The position numbers and the translations under genes were made by a program. Below the pieces are notes generated by a model. The model was not told the origin of the DNA. It saw only the letters and a program-made list of their open reading frames with translations, and did not search any database. A DNA stretch of 19,107 nucleotides from CAZLWA01 sp964563165 (GTDB lineage: Bacteria > CLD3 > SB21): NCBI GenBank assembly GCA_964563165.1, contig CAZLWA010000047.1, forward strand, positions 1 through 19,107. Reading direction: 5' to 3'. Position 1 is the first letter of the stretch; each line of letters begins with the position of its first letter. Below are positions 15,238 through 19,107 of the stretch, piece by piece.

Positions 15238-15914
15238 TAACTCCTTTGAAAAGAACTCACCTCGTCGGCTATAATTGAAAAATTTGTCTCGATCGTTTCC
15301 AGCGCTTCTTCCAGCACGCTGTGAAACGATAATTCCGTGATGGGTGCCTGGCGCGCACGCGCCAGCATACGGTTCATGGCGCCTATAACGTTTTGCAAGT
15401 CAATATACGACTCCAAAAAACGAAGCACCATAAATTTGTTCACAAAAATATCAAATCGGTCCAGAGGATGCCCGAAAAAATCTTCAAGCACGGTTCTCGC
15501 CGCCGTCCCGCTGGTCCGGCTTAACGCCGTGTAGAATTCATTCGCAAGGGCAGGGTGGCTTTTTAACAGCGCGTGGTCCAGCAGTATTTCTACTGCGATA
15601 TGCGCGAGAAAAAACACACGCACGTTGAGTTCCCGGGGCAGCGATCGAATACATAGCTGCCTTACGGCGTCGTACGATCTTTTAAAAAATTGAGATTGGT
15701 GAAAAAAGGCATCGGTGGCCAAATGATTTTTAACCCCGAGCCAAAGAGCCCGGTTTTCAGATCCGTTTAATTCCAATTCAACCCGGCTGAGATGAAACCG
15801 AAAACGCCGGTCATACCCGCTTACGAGGTCGGGGAGCGCAACGCCGAAATGGAAATCGCCGCCGGGCACGTTCTTTTGAATGGCGTTAAAATAATAATGC
15901 GCTAAATAATTCAA
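15237..15914 (-). CDS. AcpH-like (acyl carrier protein phosphodiesterase-like) protein
   Basis: A 225-residue protein starting at a TTG at 15914. That start is attractive because it gives MNYLAHYYF, matching the conserved MN(F/Y)LAH opening of ACP phosphodiesterases; no Shine-Dalgarno is visible in the AT-rich upstream DNA. Other family-like features are a Leu-Pro-Asp motif (ALPDLVSG), a HLATDAFFHQS segment and AHIAVEILLDHALL, which supply the His/Asp residues expected of this HD-like metal fold. AcpH removes the 4'-phosphopantetheine arm from acyl carrier protein. The Escherichia coli enzyme is about 193 residues, so this one is slightly longer, and sequence divergence leaves the activity uncertain. 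It is cytoplasmic by prediction. The stop codon abuts a hairpin and the minisatellite. Confidence 0.6.
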   Translation of the reverse strand: MNYLAHYYFNAIQKNVPGGDFHFGVALPDLVSGYDRRFRFHLSRVELELNGSENRALWLGVKNHLATDAFFHQSQFFKRSYDAVRQLCIRSLPRELNVRVFFLAHIAVEILLDHALLKSHPALANEFYTALSRTSGTAARTVLEDFFGHPLDRFDIFVNKFMVLRFLESYIDLQNVIGAMNRMLARARQAPITELSFHSVLEEALETIETNFSIIADEVSSFQRS

Positions 15915-15968
15915 TTTTGTTTTTTATTTATTTCTGCACTTGCCGAACACGGTATCTATTTCTTAAAT

Positions 15969-15993
15969 AAAAAAGCCGCGAAATTTTCACGGC
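15969..15993 (-). terminator. Intrinsic terminator downstream of the TlpA-like gene
   Basis: On the minus strand GCCGUG pairs with CGCGGC (one G-U wobble) around a 7-nt loop, followed by six U (complement of 15969-15974). It lies about 85 bp after the TlpA-like stop and before the AcpH-like start. Confidence 0.6.
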
Positions 15994-16045
15994 GTTTTCT
16001 GCAGGCGCACCGCAGCATAGGGAGATTCGCCCGGCTTCTGTTTGA

Positions 16046-16067
16046 CCGGGGCATCATGGGTGCCCGG
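16046..16067. repeat. Short GC-rich hairpin just after the TlpA-like stop codon
   Basis: CCGGGGCA and TGCCCGG form a stem of about 7 bp with one bulged G and a 7-nt loop, ten bases from the stop at 16077. It has no U tract and probably protects the 3' end of the transcript that stops at 15969-15993. Confidence 0.4.
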
Positions 16068-16076
16068 CGTTTGAAG

Positions 16077-16658
16077 TTATTTTTTAATTTGAATTAAGAT
16101 ATTTTCCAGGAGCCGCAGGTCGCCGTCGTTGTAGCCGCTATGAATATATAGAATATTGCCGTCTTTTCCGATCAGAACGAGTGATGGAAGGACGATACGA
16201 TCTCCGCCCTCTTTGGGACAGTACTTATTGGCCGCCGTTCCATACACGTCCATGAGGACCGGGATCGTGGTCGGAACTTGCTTTAAGAATTCGGCGATCT
16301 CCGTTTTCCCGTCGCCGGCATCCAGAAGAAAGACGGCCAGCGAGTCGGAACGGTATTTTCCGACGAGTTTTTCAAGCTCCGGAATTTCTCTCCGGCAGGG
16401 CCCGCACCAGGTCGCGAAAAAACTGATAAGCACATACCGGCGAGGGGTTTTATGAAATGGACGGGGCTCGCCGCAATAATCGCGCAGGTAAAAATCGTCA
16501 CCGGCAAGGGTCTTTAAAAAAAAAGTCGGCGCCTTCTGGCCGACTTTCAAAATAGGCGCGGGAACGTGCGTACTGTCCTTGTTTGCGGAGGTATTTGCAG
16601 CCGTGCCCGATTTGCAAAGGGCCAAAGAAAAAATCCAAATACACAGAAGTTTTTTCAT
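16077..16658 (-). CDS. TlpA/ResA-like periplasmic thiol-disulfide oxidoreductase
   Basis: A 193-residue protein from the ATG at 16658. This start gives a signal peptide (MKKLLCIWIFSLALCKSGTA, cleavage near Ala20); the upstream ATG at 16718 would add 20 residues that do not look like a signal. The mature domain has VGQKAPTFFLKTLAG (redoxin opening), the active site ATWCGPCRREIPELE with Cys85 and Cys88, and the cis-Pro strand IVLPSLVLIGKDG. It is a thioredoxin fold of the TlpA/ResA type, working in periplasmic disulfide exchange or cytochrome c maturation. An insertion containing CGEPRPFHKTPRR precedes the active site and carries an extra Cys. Another Cys occurs in NKYCPKEGG. It is divergently transcribed from thrS. 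Confidence 0.9.
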   Translation of the reverse strand: MKKLLCIWIFSLALCKSGTAANTSANKDSTHVPAPILKVGQKAPTFFLKTLAGDDFYLRDYCGEPRPFHKTPRRYVLISFFATWCGPCRREIPELEKLVGKYRSDSLAVFLLDAGDGKTEIAEFLKQVPTTIPVLMDVYGTAANKYCPKEGGDRIVLPSLVLIGKDGNILYIHSGYNDGDLRLLENILIQIKK

Positions 16659-16717
16659 GCTGAATTTCCCGGAAAAATGGGCACAGAGGCCTTCCTTAGG
16701 ATCCCAACGGACGGCCA

Positions 16718-16746
16718 AAGATAGATTATTGCCTGTGGAATTTCAA
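16718..16746 (-). promoter_or_regulatory. Possible sigma70-type promoter for the TlpA-like gene
   Basis: On the minus strand TTGAAA (complement of 16741-16746) and TATCTT (complement of 16718-16723) are separated by 17 bp and point at the TlpA-like start about 60 bp away. The match is partial, so this is a candidate only. Confidence 0.35.
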
Positions 16747-16802
16747 GCCAAAAATCAGCCATGTTGTTATTTCAGGTAAGATCGTAAAAGTCCATTTTTG
16801 AA

Positions 16803-16831
16803 TTGACATTGAGTGCTTAAAACATTATAAT
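16803..16831 (+). promoter_or_regulatory. Perfect-consensus sigma70-type promoter for thrS
   Basis: TTGACA at 16803-16808 and TATAAT at 16826-16831 are separated by exactly 17 bp, the ideal housekeeping promoter. Transcription should begin near 16838, giving a leader of about 110 nt before thrS. Confidence 0.8.
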
Positions 16832-16856
16832 TGCACCTGTTTTTAACAAAAATAAA

Positions 16857-16878
16857 ATGTTCTCTAAACAGAGAACAT
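16857..16878 (+). promoter_or_regulatory. Perfect 9-bp inverted repeat in the thrS leader (ATGTTCTCT-AAAC-AGAGAACAT)
   Basis: The arms 16857-16865 and 16870-16878 are exact reverse complements with a 4-nt loop, about 20 nt after the predicted transcription start. It can be a leader hairpin or, as a symmetric DNA site just downstream of a consensus promoter, a repressor operator. Confidence 0.65.
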
Positions 16879-16885
16879 ACCTAAA

Positions 16886-16942
16886 TTAACCTAAGTCAAT
16901 CCGCTTGTTCTTAGGTCGCTAATAATTATAGGTTAAAGGAAG
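16886..16942 (+). promoter_or_regulatory. Candidate switching leader and ribosome-binding site of thrS
   Basis: ACCTAAG (16889-16895) can pair with CTTAGGT (16910-16916) around a 14-nt loop. Alternatively TTAACCTA (16886-16893) can pair with TAGGTTAA (16929-16936), whose 3' end overlaps the start of the Shine-Dalgarno AAAGGAAG (16935-16942). Both helices use bases 16889-16893, so they exclude each other. This arrangement suggests control of translation. No T-box consensus is visible. Confidence 0.5.
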
Positions 16943-16948
16943 TTAAAG

Positions 16949-18886
16949 TTGTCTCAAATCAGTATCACTTTCCCCGACAAGAGTGTCAAGAAATTCGATC
17001 CGGGCATTACACCGCTGGCGATTGCGCAGTCCATCAGCCGCGGTTTAGCCGAGAAGTGTGTCGCGGCGGATGTCAACGGCAAGCAGGTGGATCTGAGCTA
17101 TCCGATCCAAGATGATACGGCGCTGAAATTGATCACCTGCGATACCGAAGAAGGCATGCAGGTTTTTTGGCATACCTCGACGCACGTGATGGCGCAGGCG
17201 GTAAAGCGGCTTTGGCCGGACGCCAAGCTCGAGGACGGACCTCCGACGGAAGCGGGATTCTTCTACGATATTTTGTTTCCACAGCCGATCAGCCAGGACG
17301 ATTTTGCAAAGATCGAAGCGGAGATGGCAAATATTGTCAAAGAAAAGCATGTAACCTCAAGGAAAGAATTACGGCGCGACGAAGCGATAGCGTTGTTTCA
17401 ATCGAAGAAAGAAGATTTTAAAATTGATATTATCAAGCGTGTTCCCGAAAGCGACGCGATCACCACATACACACAGGGCGAATTTGAAGACCTTTGCCGC
17501 GGGCCTCATATTCCGAATCTCGGCATGATCAAGGCTTTTAAGATCATGTCGGTGGCAGGCGCATTTTACAAAGGCGATGAAAACAATCTTCAACTTCAGC
17601 GCCTTCGCGGGATCAGTTTTCCGAATAAGAAACAGCTGGATGAATATCTTCACAATTTAGAAGAAGCAAAGAAACGCGATCATCGTAAACTGGGACAGGA
17701 ATTGGAGTTGTTTTATTTATCACCGAAAGTCGGCGGCGGACTTCCTCTGTGGCTGCCGAACGGCACGACGCTGCGTGAAACGCTTGTCGATTTCCTTCGC
17801 GATGAGCAGAAGAAACAAGGGTATCAGCCGGTCGTGACGCCGCACATCGGCAATCTCGAAATGTACAAGACTTCCGGCCATTATCCGTATTACAAAGATT
17901 CGCAATTTCCGCCGATCACGCTGGGAGACGGCGAGCAATTCCTGCTCAAGCCTATGAATTGCCCGCACCATATTCAGATTTACGCGAGCAAGCCGCGCAG
18001 TTACCGCGATCTGCCGATCCGCTTGTCGGAATTCGGAACCGTGTACCGGTTCGAGCAATCGGGCGAATTGACGGGGCTCACGCGCGTGCGCGGATTTACG
18101 GTGGATGATTCGCACCTGTTTGTAAGGCCCGATCAAGTCAAAGAAGAAATGTGCAATGTGATTAGGCTCATTCAATTCGTTTTTCAAACGCTTGGATTCA
18201 AAGATTTCAGAACGCGACTGTCTTTCCGTGATGACAATACGGAAAAATTTGGCGGTGATATCGCGCAATGGGAAATCGCCCAGAAAGATATTCAGGAAGC
18301 GGCGGATGAGATGAAATTGGATTATTTCATCGGCATCGGTGAGGCGGCATTTTACGGGCCCAAAATTGATTTTATGATCAAAGACGTATTGGGAAGAACG
18401 TGGCAGCTGGGAACCGTTCAGCTGGATTACGTTTTACCGGAGCGATTTAAGATAGAATACACCGGGGCGGACGGGCAAAAGCATCGTCCGATTATGATTC
18501 ACCGCGCGCCGTTCGGTTCGCTCGAACGATTCATCGGCATACTCATCGAGCATTACGCCGGCAATTTCCCCGTGTGGCTTGCCCCGGTGCAGGTCATGGT
18601 GATTCCCATTTCCGACGGCCATGCCGCCTACGCGCAGGAATTAAGAGAAAAATTTTCCGCGGCGGATATTCGGGCAGAACTCGATTCCAGAAACGAAAAA
18701 ATCGGTTACAAGATTCGCGAAGCGGAAATGAAAAAAATTCCGTATATCCTTGTGGTGGGCGACAAAGAAATTCAAAGCCGCTCGGTTGCGGTTCGCCGGC
18801 ACGGCAAAGGCGATCTTGGCCTGCAGGCTGTTGACGATTTCTTGAAAACCATCAGAGAGCAAATTGACTACAAGGTCATTGATTAG
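16949..18886 (+). CDS. thrS: Threonyl-tRNA synthetase (TTG start)
   Basis: A 645-residue class II synthetase that charges tRNA-Thr in the cytoplasm. It begins with TTG, 6 nt after AAAGGAAG. Domains in order: TGS (about 1-62), the editing domain with His75 and His79 (HTSTH) plus Cys183 and His187 (CRGPH), the class II catalytic core (about 245-540), and the anticodon-binding domain (about 545-640, VQVMVIPISDGHAAYAQELR). The catalytic zinc ligands are visible as Cys338 (NCPHH), His389 (DDSHLF) and His518 (MIHRAPFGS), matching Cys334, His385 and His511 of the E. coli enzyme in order and spacing. Length is typical and editing residues are intact, so the enzyme should be fully functional. infC does not follow; tandem repeats begin just after the stop. 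Confidence 0.97.
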   Translation: MSQISITFPDKSVKKFDPGITPLAIAQSISRGLAEKCVAADVNGKQVDLSYPIQDDTALKLITCDTEEGMQVFWHTSTHVMAQAVKRLWPDAKLEDGPPTEAGFFYDILFPQPISQDDFAKIEAEMANIVKEKHVTSRKELRRDEAIALFQSKKEDFKIDIIKRVPESDAITTYTQGEFEDLCRGPHIPNLGMIKAFKIMSVAGAFYKGDENNLQLQRLRGISFPNKKQLDEYLHNLEEAKKRDHRKLGQELELFYLSPKVGGGLPLWLPNGTTLRETLVDFLRDEQKKQGYQPVVTPHIGNLEMYKTSGHYPYYKDSQFPPITLGDGEQFLLKPMNCPHHIQIYASKPRSYRDLPIRLSEFGTVYRFEQSGELTGLTRVRGFTVDDSHLFVRPDQVKEEMCNVIRLIQFVFQTLGFKDFRTRLSFRDDNTEKFGGDIAQWEIAQKDIQEAADEMKLDYFIGIGEAAFYGPKIDFMIKDVLGRTWQLGTVQLDYVLPERFKIEYTGADGQKHRPIMIHRAPFGSLERFIGILIEHYAGNFPVWLAPVQVMVIPISDGHAAYAQELREKFSAADIRAELDSRNEKIGYKIREAEMKKIPYILVVGDKEIQSRSVAVRRHGKGDLGLQAVDDFLKTIREQIDYKVID

Positions 18887-18892
18887 ACACGC

Positions 18893-18973
18893 AATTAAGA
18901 ATTAAGAATTAAGAATTAAGAATTAAGAATTAAGAATTAAGAATTAAGAATTAAGAATTAAGAATTAAGAATT
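18893..18973. repeat. Eleven perfect tandem heptamers AATTAAG plus AATT
   Basis: Bases 18893-18969 are eleven identical copies of AATTAAG, ending in a partial AATT. The array starts 6 bp after the thrS stop. Perfect identity points to recent slippage expansion. Confidence 0.95.
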
Positions 18974-18990
18974 GATGATTAGTAACCAAT

Positions 18991-19107
18991 AACTGACAAC
19001 TGAAAACTGAAAACTGACAACTGAAAACTGACAACTGAAAACTGACAACTGAAAACTGACAACTGAAAACTGACAACTGAAAACTGACAACTGAAAACTG
19101 ACAACTG
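18991..19107. repeat. Heptamer array AACTGAC/AACTGAA, at least 16 units, runs off the window
   Basis: Heptamers AACTGAC and AACTGAA mostly alternate, making a 14-bp higher-order unit, with one AACTGAA doublet near 18998-19011. The reverse complement reads CAGTTGT/CAGTTTT and matches the heptamers inside the sorting-domain gene at 1722-1756. The array is truncated by the window end. Confidence 0.95.

Noticed and set aside
14999..15278. Long Arg/Pro-rich open frames on both strands over the 20-bp repeat
   Set aside because: They arise because a stop-free 20-bp unit is repeated in all frames; there is no ribosome-binding site and they overlap flanking real genes.
16659..16718. Extended N-terminus for the TlpA-like protein, and a lipobox at its LALC
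   Set aside because: The extension is not signal-like and would cover the predicted -10 region. LALC has Leu at -1, which lipoprotein signal peptidase does not accept.
16838..16948. T-box riboswitch before thrS
   Set aside because: The conserved T-box sequence, the stem I motifs and a terminator/antiterminator pair are absent.

Overview
The window looks like a chromosomal segment of an uncultured or little-studied bacterium of the FCB superphylum (Ignavibacteria/KSB1/Marinimicrobia-like). The main evidence is the C-terminal sorting-type domain (NYPNPFNPST ... LKVYNILGQEV ... GVYLYRL) of the first gene, together with secreted FCB-typical families (DUF2911, DUF885, large PIG-L deacetylases, a DUF6526-like membrane protein). 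Coding sequence is moderately GC-balanced, starts are ATG or TTG, and Shine-Dalgarno sequences (AGGAG, GGAGGAG) precede many genes. I see no phage, IS, plasmid, CRISPR, tRNA or rRNA signatures. Most genes are ordinary accessory and housekeeping genes. The unusual content is in the repeats and in one RNA leader.

Layout. Positions 1-3872 (+): the 3' part of a large secreted multidomain protein, a small TPR-like lipoprotein with a downstream intrinsic terminator, and a DUF2911-TPR protein. Positions 3873-4142: a convergent gap filled with 108-bp REP-like double-hairpin repeats. Positions 4143-16658 (-): a long minus-strand block. In its own 5'->3' order this is a TlpA-like thioredoxin, an AcpH-like protein, RsgA, a DUF885 metallopeptidase-like protein, a GT39-type membrane glycosyltransferase, a rhodanese, a secreted amidohydrolase, DoxX, a DUF6526-like protein, an AT-rich lipoprotein and a large exported PIG-L deacetylase. 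Gaps of 25-220 bp with individual ribosome-binding sites suggest several small transcription units rather than one operon. Positions 16659-16948: a divergent promoter region with a perfect sigma70-type promoter and a structured leader. Positions 16949-18886 (+): thrS. Positions 18887-19107: two heptamer tandem arrays running off the window.

Functional themes. Many products are exported (signal peptides or lipoprotein signals on eight genes) and fit envelope or periplasmic hydrolysis, redox and surface display. ThrS and RsgA are translation and ribosome-assembly genes. There is no obvious shared pathway.

The most interesting signals are: (1) a family of 7-bp tandem repeats of the form TCAG(T/C)NN in intergenic gaps and also inside the coding sequence of the sorting domain; (2) a thrS leader with two mutually exclusive helices, one of which reaches the Shine-Dalgarno; (3) REP-like hairpins with a compensatory base change in a distant copy; (4) a six-copy 20-bp GC-rich minisatellite between two genes; (5) an AT-rich orphan lipoprotein with a Cys/His/Trp motif. 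I see no complete novel multi-gene system.
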